Positions 1 to 8,693 of a stretch of DNA of 33,457 nt are shown one piece after another (the first letter of the stretch is position 1; each line of letters begins with the position of its first letter). The notes below the pieces were generated by a model, which was not told where the DNA came from, made no database searches, and was given only the letters and a program-made list of their open reading frames with translations. Made by a program: the position numbers and the translations under genes. The stretch covers positions 1 through 33,457 of the forward strand of contig JAJTCI010000001.1 in the NCBI GenBank assembly GCA_021323155.1, given 5' to 3'. The DNA is from Chitinophagaceae bacterium. Its GTDB lineage: Bacteria; Bacteroidota; Bacteroidia; Chitinophagales; Chitinophagaceae.

Positions 1-3000
1 ATTCCCGCCGGGCCCATCGCCAATTGCTGGGCCTACGGAATAGGGTCTCCATACACACAGTATTATGTAGACAATGCCGCCAGCACCAGCATGGTGTACG
101 ATGGCCATACAGTGATACTGACCGCGAAAGCGAAAGTGATCCCCTGCCAGACTTACCATATCAAACTGGCGATCTCGGACGTGGGCGACCGTATATTCGA
201 CAGCGGGGTTTTCCTGGAAGCAAGCAGTTTCATTTCTAAAAAATATTTCGATGTTGAAGTTAACCCGCAATACACAGACGCCACCGGGAAAGCAACATTG
301 ATTGAAGGATGCAAGAACAGCGAGGTGAAGATCAAGCGGGCAGCTGAAATAACCGGGCCGTTTGAAGTGTACGTCACCTACGGGGGAACGGCGACCGCGA
401 CGACGGACTATACACCGATCCCATCGCCCATCGTCTTCTTAGCAACAGATACAGTAAAAACATTTACCATATCTGCACCGGTAGATGCGTTGTCTGAAGG
501 CACCGAGAAAGCGGTGATCTATCTTTCAAGATATGCCAGCTGTAATTACCAGCAGTCTTCTGACAGCGCGATCCTTTACATCAGGGATTCACTGGTGTAT
601 CGCAACAGTCATGATACTTCGTTCTGCACTGCCACCCCGATATCGGTCAGTGCGCATGACCCCGAAGCCAGTACTACAAATTCTTATCAATGGAGTCACG
701 GTGCCACCACGCAAACCACCACCATCACCCAACCCGGTACCTATACCGCTGTGCATACCTGGTCACAACGCTGTTTTAATGTAGACACGTTCCGGGTTAT
801 TTCCAATGACCCCGCAATGGCCCTCTCATCTTCCAGCCCCGGGATCTGCCCCGGCGACACGGCTACACTCACGGTGACAACGGCCGCAAGCAACATTGCC
901 TGGAACAATGGCGCGACGACCAATAGCATCAAAGTAACAGCAGCCGGTGATTACTGGGTGACGGTTACCGGCCCGCAGGGTTGCGCAGGCGTAGACACTA
1001 TCACTGTTTTGGCATCGCCCGCCCCTGTCGTAAACCTTGGTGCGGATACATCCATCTGCGGTGATGCCGACGTGGTGCTCGATGCATGGTCGGCGGGGGC
1101 GACATATCTCTGGAGTACCGGATCTACAGATTCAACCATTACGGTGGATTCTACGGGAACTTATTCTGTGATCAGTACACTCAACGGCTGTAGCGCGGTG
1201 GATACGATACAAGTGTCCGTGAACCCGGTACCGGTGGTGAACCTGGGGGCGGACACCGCTATTTGCGGCAACGCGTCTGTGCAACTGGATGCCACATTCA
1301 GCGGTGCAAGCCATACCTGGAATACGGGCGCTATCACGCCAACGCTTACGGTTACCACGGGCGGAAGCTTTTCCGTTATCAATACATTGAATGGTTGTAC
1401 AGCGAAAGACACGATCAATATCGCGATCGACCCGGTGCCGGTCGTTAACCTGGGCGCAGACAAATCCATCTGTGAAGATCAGGCGACGTCACTCGACGCA
1501 ACGTACGCGGGCGCGAGCTATGTATGGAGTACCGGTGCCACATCATCTTCAATAACGGTGAATACGGCGGGGGCTTATTCCGTGGTGAGTACGGTGGGCA
1601 ATTGTTCGGCAACCGATACCGTAAACGTGGCGGTGACGCCGCTACCCGTTGTTGATCTTGGCGCGGATACTTCCATCTGCGCTGGCAATACACTCCAGTT
1701 AAATGCGGCCTATACGGGGGCAAGCCATGCATGGAGTACCGGTGCATCGTCTCCATCGATCAATGTCAGTACGGCTGGCAGTTATTCCGTGATCAATTCT
1801 TTGAATGGCTGTACGGCGAGAGACACTATCAACGTTGCCATTGACCCCGTGCCTGTAGCGAATCTTGGGACCGACCGGTCCATCTGCCAGGGTGAAACAG
1901 CACAACTCGACGCGACCTACGGAGGGGCAAGCTATGTATGGAGTACTGGCGCTACGTCCGCGACGATAATGGTGAGCGCTGCCGGGAATTATTCTGTTGT
2001 CAGTACAATAGGTAACTGCTCCGCCACCGATACGGTAGCCGTTGCGGTAAATCCATTGCCGATAATAAACCTTGGCGCGGATACTGCGATCTGCGCGGAT
2101 AAGACACTTCAATTGAATGCAACATATGCGGGTGCCAGCCATGCATGGAATAACGGTGCCTCCACTCCTTCCATCACGGTCAGCAACGCGGGAACATATT
2201 CGGTGATTAATTCTTTGAATGGCTGTACCGCGCGGGATACCATCAATGTGACCGTTAAACCCGTTCCGGTGGTGAATCTTGGTGCGGACACTGGTTTCTG
2301 CCAGGGCGGCTCGGCACAGCTCAATGCGAATTATCCCGGTGCGACACAGGTTTGGAGTACCGGTGCGACCAGTAGTATGATAACAGTGAACACGAGTGGA
2401 AATTATTCCGTGATCAATACCTTGAATGGTTGTACGGCTACCGACGCCATTGTTGTGAATGTGAAGCCGCTGCCCTTTCTGAAATTACCAGATGATACGA
2501 GCATATGCGAGAATACGGCACTGGAACTGAATGCGGCGGTGGCAGGTGTTCCGCTTCGGTTTGTTTGGAATACCGGTGATACTACCGCGACGCTATTGGT
2601 GACTACCGGCGGCACATACTCCGTAACGAGTAACCTGGATGGTTGCATGGCAAGAGACACGATCAATATCATGGTGCAACCCGCACCGGTTCTTGATCTG
2701 GGACCGGACCAATCCATGTGCACGTACGATAGCGTATTGCTCAATGCAGCGTTCACCGGCGCAACATATTCCTGGAATACCGGCGCCACCACCGCGACGA
2801 TCATGGCCAGGACATCAGGGATGTATACTGTGACCAGTTCTATCTCGGGATGCGCTTCAAGGGACTCGGTGAACATTATTTATAAAAAGATGCCCCTTGC
2901 CAACGCTGGCGCCGACCTCGTGATCGCGCAGTACGACAGTGTGCAACTCAATGCGTCGACTCATCCAGACAACCTGGCTTACTTATGGACACCCGCGGGG

Positions 3001-3387
3001 TCACTGAATAACGCCATGATCCGGAACCCGGTCGCTACCCCATCCATCGCTACCCTTTATACAGTGCGAGTTACTTCAGTGGATGGTTGTATACTGGAAG
3101 ATGCTGTGATGGTGAATATCCAGTTCCCGATGCATGCGCCTAACGCGTTCTCACCGAATGGTGATAATATCAACGATAAATGGCGTGTGACGAACCTGGA
3201 GTTCAATCCAAAAGCGCGCGTCCACGTGTACGACCGTTATGGCAGGCTTGTATTCTTATCGCAGGGTACCAGTGCCCAATGGGATGGCACGAATAAAGGC
3301 AAACCGATGCCACCTGCTACTTATTATTACATCATCGATGTGGGCAACGGTGAGAAACTGACGGGTTGGGTGTTGCTGGTGCGATAA
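1..3387 (+). CDS. Large repeat surface protein, 5'-truncated by the window: Calx-beta-like domain, about ten Ig/PKD-like repeats, C-terminal gliding-motility-associated (CHU_C / T9SS type B sorting) domain
   Basis: Frame +1 is open from base 1 (IPAGPIANCWAYGIGSPYTQYYVDNAAS...) into the listed ORF. Repeats of the form VVNLGADTSIC...W(S/N)TGA...GTYSV...NGC.A.DTI. C-terminus NAFSPNGDNINDKW...VYDRYGRLVF...WDGTNKGKPMPPATYYYIID. Confidence 0.9.
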   Translation: MPAGPIANCWAYGIGSPYTQYYVDNAASTSMVYDGHTVILTAKAKVIPCQTYHIKLAISDVGDRIFDSGVFLEASSFISKKYFDVEVNPQYTDATGKATLIEGCKNSEVKIKRAAEITGPFEVYVTYGGTATATTDYTPIPSPIVFLATDTVKTFTISAPVDALSEGTEKAVIYLSRYASCNYQQSSDSAILYIRDSLVYRNSHDTSFCTATPISVSAHDPEASTTNSYQWSHGATTQTTTITQPGTYTAVHTWSQRCFNVDTFRVISNDPAMALSSSSPGICPGDTATLTVTTAASNIAWNNGATTNSIKVTAAGDYWVTVTGPQGCAGVDTITVLASPAPVVNLGADTSICGDADVVLDAWSAGATYLWSTGSTDSTITVDSTGTYSVISTLNGCSAVDTIQVSVNPVPVVNLGADTAICGNASVQLDATFSGASHTWNTGAITPTLTVTTGGSFSVINTLNGCTAKDTINIAIDPVPVVNLGADKSICEDQATSLDATYAGASYVWSTGATSSSITVNTAGAYSVVSTVGNCSATDTVNVAVTPLPVVDLGADTSICAGNTLQLNAAYTGASHAWSTGASSPSINVSTAGSYSVINSLNGCTARDTINVAIDPVPVANLGTDRSICQGETAQLDATYGGASYVWSTGATSATIMVSAAGNYSVVSTIGNCSATDTVAVAVNPLPIINLGADTAICADKTLQLNATYAGASHAWNNGASTPSITVSNAGTYSVINSLNGCTARDTINVTVKPVPVVNLGADTGFCQGGSAQLNANYPGATQVWSTGATSSMITVNTSGNYSVINTLNGCTATDAIVVNVKPLPFLKLPDDTSICENTALELNAAVAGVPLRFVWNTGDTTATLLVTTGGTYSVTSNLDGCMARDTINIMVQPAPVLDLGPDQSMCTYDSVLLNAAFTGATYSWNTGATTATIMARTSGMYTVTSSISGCASRDSVNIIYKKMPLANAGADLVIAQYDSVQLNASTHPDNLAYLWTPAGSLNNAMIRNPVATPSIATLYTVRVTSVDGCILEDAVMVNIQFPMHAPNAFSPNGDNINDKWRVTNLEFNPKARVHVYDRYGRLVFLSQGTSAQWDGTNKGKPMPPATYYYIIDVGNGEKLTGWVLLVR
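1027..3130 (+). repeat. About ten tandem protein-domain repeats, mostly exactly 207 bp (69 aa)
   Basis: Repeat starts at 1027, 1234, 1441, 1648, 1855, 2062, 2269, 2476, 2689 and 2896, each beginning V.xLGAD or a variant. Confidence 0.9.
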
Positions 3388-3397
3388 ATTACCGTGC

Positions 3398-4090
3398 ATG
3401 GGAACATTTCTTTCCGCTTCAGGTATCATTGGCAAACGCGCTTCCGATTTGGCAACCAGCCTGGCAAAAGATGCGGTGGCGGCGGGGGGCGGCATGACGC
3501 CTGGCGGCACCATAGAGGAAGACGACAACCTGGTCGTTACCGGTGAATCGAATGGCAACAGCACCGTGATCTATCCTGATGATTTTGTTGAGTGGGATGA
3601 AGCCTCCGCGTTCTTATCACAGGACCTGCAGGCGCCGGTGTTTTCTTTTCATATACACGACGGGGATATTTGGATGTATACACTTTACCATAATGGTGAA
3701 GTGATCGACCAATTCAATCCTGTACCGGAATACTGGGAAGGCGAAGTGAGCGACGAAGAAAAGAATAAATGGAAAGGCGACGCTTCGCTGGTTGCGCAAT
3801 TCGTCCCAGGTTTAAAACCGTCTGCCATTGAAAAGTACCTGGTCCATTGGGATGAAGATCTAGAGCCGGTAAAAGCATACGAAGATGATGAGTATGCGGC
3901 GGAAGACTGGCAACTGGTTGACTTCATGAGGAAGCTGGGATTGCCTTTTCCAATGGATGACAATTGGGACCCTACGGGTGATACTTACCAGTTGTGGACC
4001 GAACAGTTCCCTTTAAGACAAAACAATAGCGGTTACGATGATGGCAGCGATGAAGCGATGTCGAAAGACCCCTGGTGGAAGTTCTGGTAA
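3398..4090 (+). CDS. Hypothetical acidic protein (230 aa), aromatic-rich C-terminus
   Basis: Intact ORF starting 11 nt after the upstream stop, with codon usage like its neighbours. No recognised domain. Confidence 0.75.
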   Translation: MGTFLSASGIIGKRASDLATSLAKDAVAAGGGMTPGGTIEEDDNLVVTGESNGNSTVIYPDDFVEWDEASAFLSQDLQAPVFSFHIHDGDIWMYTLYHNGEVIDQFNPVPEYWEGEVSDEEKNKWKGDASLVAQFVPGLKPSAIEKYLVHWDEDLEPVKAYEDDEYAAEDWQLVDFMRKLGLPFPMDDNWDPTGDTYQLWTEQFPLRQNNSGYDDGSDEAMSKDPWWKFW

Positions 4091-4169
4091 AGCCAGAGAG
4101 AGATGGGCATACCTGTAATTAAGTCCTGTTCTTCCAATTATTCTCTGCCCTGGCTGCTACCTTCGCGCC

Positions 4170-4760
4170 ATGAGCGATAATTCAAAGACTGCGCTACTCA
4201 GCCAGGTGATCCGCGAGAGAAGGTCGGTGAAGCCGGCGTCATTGGAACCTGGGGGCATCATACCTGACGAGATCATACTGCACGCATTGGAAAATGCGAC
4301 CTGGGCGCCCAACCATGGAAAGACAGAGCCCTGGTATTTTATTGTCTATACGGGGGAAGGGATCCGCCACCTTTCCGAATTCCAGGCACAGTTATATAAA
4401 CAACAGGGCGGTGAGAAATTCACCGAGGCGAAGTATACCAATCTCAAAGCGAATTACCTGAGGGCGTCGCATGTGATCGCCATTTGTATGAAACGAGATC
4501 CATCCGGCAAGATACCCGAGGTAGAAGAGGTCGCGGCTGTCGCCACTGCTGTTCAGAATTTCGCACTGACGTTACATGCGGCAGGGTATGGCGGTTACTG
4601 GACAACAGGGGGTGTGACTTATTATGAATCCGCGAAGCCGTTTTTCGGGCTGGGGGCAAGTGATAAGTTGATGGGGTTTTATTTATGCGGGGTTCCAGTG
4701 GCGCAACCCCCTGCACCTCCGCGTAAGCCGGTAGAGGTAAAGTCTGCCTGGGTGCGGTGA
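4170..4760 (+). CDS. Nitroreductase family protein
   Basis: N-terminal RRSVKPA...; W.PNHGKTEPWYF; GYGGYWTTG. Typical nitroreductase motifs. Confidence 0.9.
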   Translation: MSDNSKTALLSQVIRERRSVKPASLEPGGIIPDEIILHALENATWAPNHGKTEPWYFIVYTGEGIRHLSEFQAQLYKQQGGEKFTEAKYTNLKANYLRASHVIAICMKRDPSGKIPEVEEVAAVATAVQNFALTLHAAGYGGYWTTGGVTYYESAKPFFGLGASDKLMGFYLCGVPVAQPPAPPRKPVEVKSAWVR

Positions 4761-4829
4761 TGTCAGGAATGTCCTTTACATACAATTTTCCCGGCCGGCG
4801 CCCCCGGACCTTTGCCGGAAATTCAAAGC

Positions 4830-5312
4830 ATGCAATCAAGAAACCTGGTCTATATCCTCACCTGTCTTTCTTTTTCGGTGATCTGTGGCGCGGCCGTGTA
4901 CGAGCATGTTGCCGTGTGGCCGAAAGCGTTTGCAAAACTGCCAGCGTCCCTGTCTTCTTTCCAGGGGGAGCATGCATTCAATAACGGCATTTTCTGGATG
5001 ATGATACACCCGATCACGCTGGTGCTGTTCATCATCGCCACAATCATGCATTGGAAGACAGACCGGAAGAAGCACTTGTTGTACCCGCTCATCGCGTATG
5101 CGGTAGTACTGGTTGTCACGTCCGTTTATTTTGTACCGGAACTGCTGAGTATCCTTGGCACTGCATATTCCAACACCTATGATGCGTCACTTACGGCGAG
5201 GGGTTCCCAATGGGAGTTGCTGAGCATCATACGCGCGGTACTGTTATTTGCCACTGCGGTGTTTTTGTATCTCGGTCTCACCAAACCGGCGACGAGAAAT
5301 GTTGCGGGTTAA
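4830..5312 (+). CDS. Multi-pass membrane protein, DUF1772-like
   Basis: Four predicted hydrophobic segments. ORF track start is 4812; an internal ATG at 4830 (MQSRNLVYIL) is an alternative start. Confidence 0.7.
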   Translation: MQSRNLVYILTCLSFSVICGAAVYEHVAVWPKAFAKLPASLSSFQGEHAFNNGIFWMMIHPITLVLFIIATIMHWKTDRKKHLLYPLIAYAVVLVVTSVYFVPELLSILGTAYSNTYDASLTARGSQWELLSIIRAVLLFATAVFLYLGLTKPATRNVAG

Positions 5313-6198
5313 CGCATACAGCGCACCGCAGGTTGTTCCCCGGTTGAGTGAATCCCGGCTGAAGTCATTATCTTCATCCACACTTAACGATCGAATGGAT
5401 CTGCGCGTCCACATACCGTCTACGTCCCAGTTGTCGGATTACGTCACCAGTATCTGGGAGGTGTTCGGTGACAGCAAGATCAACGAGACGATCCTCCCGC
5501 AGGGCATTGTGGAAATGATCTTTAACCTTGGGGACCCGATGAATGGGAATCTTCCTGACGAGCAATGTTTTTCTGCCCCGTTGTGTTTTATCCAGGGTGT
5601 GAATACGGAAAGAGTGAGTGTGAATTACCAGGGCCGGCAACATTTATTTGGAATACGCCTGCAACCATCGATGGTGAAAGGCTTATTGGGGATACTGCCA
5701 TCGGAACTAAAAAACACGCTCATCGATCTGACGCTCATCAAGCCAGGCTTCAATATATTCTGGCACCAGTTGAAGGAAGCACCGTCTTTTTCAGCGAGGG
5801 TGAAGCTGGTAGAAGAACAGTTCCCTGTTTTGTCGGCAGCGGTTTGCCTGCGCACACAGAAATTGTGTAACCTGTTCGCGGCGGAGGGTATCAGCGATTT
5901 TTCATCGCTCGATAAGCTCACGCAGCAGGTGTATTATTCTTCCCGGCATTTGAACCGGAAGGCGCAAAGCATTTTCGGCATCTCTGCCGAAGAGCTGATC
6001 ACCTACAAGAAATTCCTTCACGCGGTGAAGCTGCTGCATACGAATAAGGAACCACTCACGGCAATCGCTTACGAGTCTGGCTTTTACGACCAGGCACATT
6101 TCTGCCGCATATTCAAGTCTTACGCCGGTATCACCGCGCGGCAATACCGCCAGCACAAAAGCGAACTTCCCTTTCATTTATTCACAAAGGAACAATAG
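5299..6198 (+). CDS. AraC family transcriptional regulator
   Basis: C-terminal HTH: YYSSRHLNRKAQSIFGISAEELITYKKFLHAVKLL...LTAIAYESGFYDQAHFCRIFKSYAGITARQYRQ. The start could also be 5395 (MDLRVHIP). Confidence 0.88.
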   Translation: MLRVNAYSAPQVVPRLSESRLKSLSSSTLNDRMDLRVHIPSTSQLSDYVTSIWEVFGDSKINETILPQGIVEMIFNLGDPMNGNLPDEQCFSAPLCFIQGVNTERVSVNYQGRQHLFGIRLQPSMVKGLLGILPSELKNTLIDLTLIKPGFNIFWHQLKEAPSFSARVKLVEEQFPVLSAAVCLRTQKLCNLFAAEGISDFSSLDKLTQQVYYSSRHLNRKAQSIFGISAEELITYKKFLHAVKLLHTNKEPLTAIAYESGFYDQAHFCRIFKSYAGITARQYRQHKSELPFHLFTKEQ

Positions 6199-6225
6199 TA
6201 TTTACTACTTGTCCTCCTGGTGCAA

Positions 6226-6254
6226 TTTGCCCACTCGCGGCTGGTTGATCTTTG
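6226..6254 (+). promoter_or_regulatory. Candidate Bacteroidota-type promoter (TTTG-N17-GATCTTTG) upstream of the cupin gene
   Basis: TTTG at 6226-6229 and GATCTTTG at 6247-6254, resembling -33 TTTG / -7 TAnnTTTG. Confidence 0.4.
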
Positions 6255-6278
6255 CCCTGCACAACAAAACTTTTGCAG

Positions 6279-6953
6279 ATGTTCAGAAGGATCATAAAAA
6301 AATCAGCTATGGTAATTTTGGTGGCACTTGGCAGTTACCTGCTTATCGGATATTTCCTGCACCTCGTCGTTTTCCCGGAACAGAAGCCGGAGGTCTCTAC
6401 TTATTTTACACCCGGCCAGGTGTTTTACAGCAAGGCGGAAGGATTCCGGCAGACAGTGGTGAAACAAGAAAATGGCCGGGTATATTGCGCGTTGGAGATC
6501 GAGCCATTCGCGGATGGTCCGCCGAAGCATATTCATACCGGGTTTGATGAGACATTCGCGTTGAGTAAGGGGATGCTATCAGTTTGGGTTGATGGGAAGG
6601 TGGTTCGGCTGCAGCCCGGCGATACTTTATTTGTTCCAAGGGGGACGCCGCATCAGCCATTCAACGAGACAGCAGACACTTTACGGCTGCAAGGCGATGT
6701 TTCCTTTCCTGAAAAGTTCGCGTATTACCTGCCGCAGGTGTATGGGGTGATGGATAATGTGCCAGGTTTTGGAAAAGGACCGGGGACGGTGATGCAGATG
6801 AGTCTTTTTTCCTCGAACGGGTTTGATTCCTATATTGCCGAGGGGCCTCCTGTGGTGGTTCAGAAAGCCCTCAGTTTTTTGCTTACGCCGTTGACGCGTG
6901 TACTGGGGTATAAGAGTTTTTACAAGGAATATGATATTCGAAGTAAGGGATAG
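6279..6953 (+). CDS. Cupin domain protein with N-terminal membrane segment
   Basis: HIHTGFDETFALSKGMLSVWVDGKVVRLQPGDTLFVPRGTPHQPFNE cupin motifs. Likely start MFRRIIKKS at 6279. Confidence 0.82.
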   Translation: MFRRIIKKSAMVILVALGSYLLIGYFLHLVVFPEQKPEVSTYFTPGQVFYSKAEGFRQTVVKQENGRVYCALEIEPFADGPPKHIHTGFDETFALSKGMLSVWVDGKVVRLQPGDTLFVPRGTPHQPFNETADTLRLQGDVSFPEKFAYYLPQVYGVMDNVPGFGKGPGTVMQMSLFSSNGFDSYIAEGPPVVVQKALSFLLTPLTRVLGYKSFYKEYDIRSKG

Positions 6954-6960
6954 GGAAGAT

Positions 6961-6990
6961 ATGATGCAAGAGATGGGCATCATCCTTTTT
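6961..6990 (+). terminator. Intrinsic terminator of the cupin gene
   Basis: ATGATGC-AAGAGATGG-GCATCAT perfect 7-bp stem followed by CCTTTTT. Confidence 0.6.
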
Positions 6991-7044
6991 CGCCCAGTCT
7001 GTTAATCTGGTTATCTTTATTCGAAACCAGGACAAAGAACAGCA

Positions 7045-7383
7045 ATGGCCTTCGACAAAAAGATACTCGACCCGATCAAACACTTCCTGATCGGTCTTGC
7101 CCTGACGTTAAAGGGGATCGATAAGATCGGGCATCACGCGGTCATTGGCAGTATAATTCTCGGCTTCGGAATAATTATACTTGCATGTTTTGTATACCTG
7201 CTTATCACGAAGCGTGCTTCTTCTCGGTTTGACCTGGTGTTGCACTGGTTCGAAGGGATCGCCTCGCTGTTCACCGCGTACATATATTATGACGAAGGGT
7301 CAAAGTACCTGCACTACGTGTTCCTGCTGGCAGCGATAGGGTTTTTCATTTCTGTCTACATGCATTCCAGGAAACACCGGTAG
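7045..7383 (+). CDS. Small integral membrane protein (112 aa)
   Basis: Three or four hydrophobic helices; an isolated intact ORF. Confidence 0.75.
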   Translation: MAFDKKILDPIKHFLIGLALTLKGIDKIGHHAVIGSIILGFGIIILACFVYLLITKRASSRFDLVLHWFEGIASLFTAYIYYDEGSKYLHYVFLLAAIGFFISVYMHSRKHR

Positions 7384-7607
7384 GTCTGCCTTTAATTTCC
7401 CCGGTAGAATCGACGACCAGTTTTGGAGGGTTGAATTTCTCTACGCTCACCATTAGAATGGGCTTGCGCTTGTATTTCGCCGGCGTTTTAGACCTGACCT
7501 CTTTTGGGTGGATCAGTTTAGGCGGGCCTTTTTCGGAACCTGCTTTGCTGCTACGCATTCGCTGTAATAACCAATAGGGCCAGGATGGCTATAATAATGG
7601 TCTTCAT
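7346..7607 (-). pseudogene. Frameshifted small secreted protein: signal peptide in one frame, mature part in the +1 frame
   Basis: Minus strand from 7607: MKTIIIAILALLVITANA then TAG. The +1 frame continues SSKAGSEKGPPKLIHPKEVRSKTPAKYKRKPILMVSVEKFNPPKLVVDSTGEIKGRPTGVSWNACRQK* (listed ORF 7346..7558). Confidence 0.5.
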
Positions 7608-7695
7608 GCAAAAAGGGTTCATATGGGAAGTGGCTACCCTCCATTTCCATAAGGAGAAAACAAAATTGCCCGCCGGCTAATTCTGACTGATCCTC

Positions 7696-8094
7696 CTATT
7701 TGGTAAGTGACGGGTCCGCTGACCGGTCCCGGTGTCTTACGAGCAGGTAGCTTTCGTTTTCCAATGGCAGGTATCCCATTTCATAACAGTAACAATAGGT
7801 ATCGCCGTTGCGGTTGGTGTAGGTGTGTGTTATATATTGAAAGTTGAACCCCTTCCGCAGCATTTGTTCCCGGTTGATCCTGGTGGTCTTTTCCTCGCCG
7901 AGCAGGGCTTCCAATATCCTGCGGTTCTTCGAAAGCACGCTATTGATGTTGCGGACAGGCGTGCTGTTCATGTTCCTCATGGCGTTGTTGTACATATTGC
8001 GACAGTAGTCGTTACAGAATTTTTTGTCAATACGGCCATGAAGTTGTTTGTCGCAGGAGAGGCAGTTCCTGGTTGAGCTATTGTTATCTGCCAT
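7696..8094 (-). CDS. Small putative zinc-ribbon protein (132 aa)
   Basis: N-terminal CLSCDKQLHGRIDKKFCNDYCR (CxxC...CxxxC) cysteine pattern; divergent from ssb. Confidence 0.75.
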   Translation of the reverse strand: MADNNSSTRNCLSCDKQLHGRIDKKFCNDYCRNMYNNAMRNMNSTPVRNINSVLSKNRRILEALLGEEKTTRINREQMLRKGFNFQYITHTYTNRNGDTYCYCYEMGYLPLENESYLLVRHRDRSADPSLTK

Positions 8095-8280
8095 AAGGAG
8101 CTTGTTTTTTTCCCTGAGTCAGTATAGGCTACCCGTTTCAAAACGCTTATTGTCGTTTTTACACGGAAGCAAACGTTTAAATACCGATTAACGCATTCCT
8201 GTCCACACATCTTTGCTTTGTCGATCCAGGGCGCCGGGTTGACTGGAATAAACAAATTTATCAAACGAAAAACTTAAGTC

Positions 8281-8628
8281 ATGTACGCATTAAGAAACAA
8301 AGTTCAGCTAATTGGCAACTTAGGTGCTAATCCTGAGGTAAAGAACACGGTAAACGGCAAGAAAATGGCAAGGTTCAGCATCGCAACTGATGAAAGCTAC
8401 CGGAACGCGAATGGTGAGAAGGTCACTGAGACCCAATGGCATAATGTGATTGCCTGGGGGAAGCTGGCCGACATCGCGGAGAGATACCTTACAAAGGGCC
8501 TGGAGGTAGCGGTAGAAGGCAAGCTGGTACACCGGGAGGTGATCGGTAAAGAGGGAAGCAAAAAGCGTTATACCGAGGTGCAGGTGAACGAGATGCTGAT
8601 GCTCAATGCCAGGCATGGTAAATCCTAA
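8281..8628 (+). CDS. ssb: Single-stranded DNA-binding protein
   Basis: NKVQLIGNLGANPEVKNTVNGKKMARFSIATDESY...TQWHNVIAWGKLADIAERYLTKGLEVAVEGKL: OB-fold SSB signature. Confidence 0.95.
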   Translation: MYALRNKVQLIGNLGANPEVKNTVNGKKMARFSIATDESYRNANGEKVTETQWHNVIAWGKLADIAERYLTKGLEVAVEGKLVHREVIGKEGSKKRYTEVQVNEMLMLNARHGKS

Positions 8629-8639
8629 GTCCATATACG

Positions 8640-8676
8640 ATAACTGTCCGCGGGAATTTTTTCCTGCGGCAGTTAT
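8640..8676. other. Long near-perfect inverted repeat (about 16-bp stem) between ssb and the helicase gene
   Basis: ATAACTGtCCGCgGGAA-TTTT-TTCCtGCGGcAGTTAT; one bulge and one wobble. Confidence 0.75.
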
Positions 8677-8693
8677 TCTCTAAGTTAGCAGCG

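Noticed and set aside
741-2876. Multiple long minus-strand ORFs opposite the repeat protein (e.g. 1699..2142, 2403..2876)
   Set aside because: They are antisense shadows of a GC-rich, repeat-encoded CDS. Their sequences echo the 69-aa periodicity and show no independent domain.
7346-7607. Programmed +1 frameshifting as the explanation for the split signal peptide
   Set aside because: There is no homopolymer or favourable P-site re-pairing (GCG to CGT) and no upstream stimulator seen. Mutation or sequencing error is simpler, so it is kept only as a frameshift candidate.
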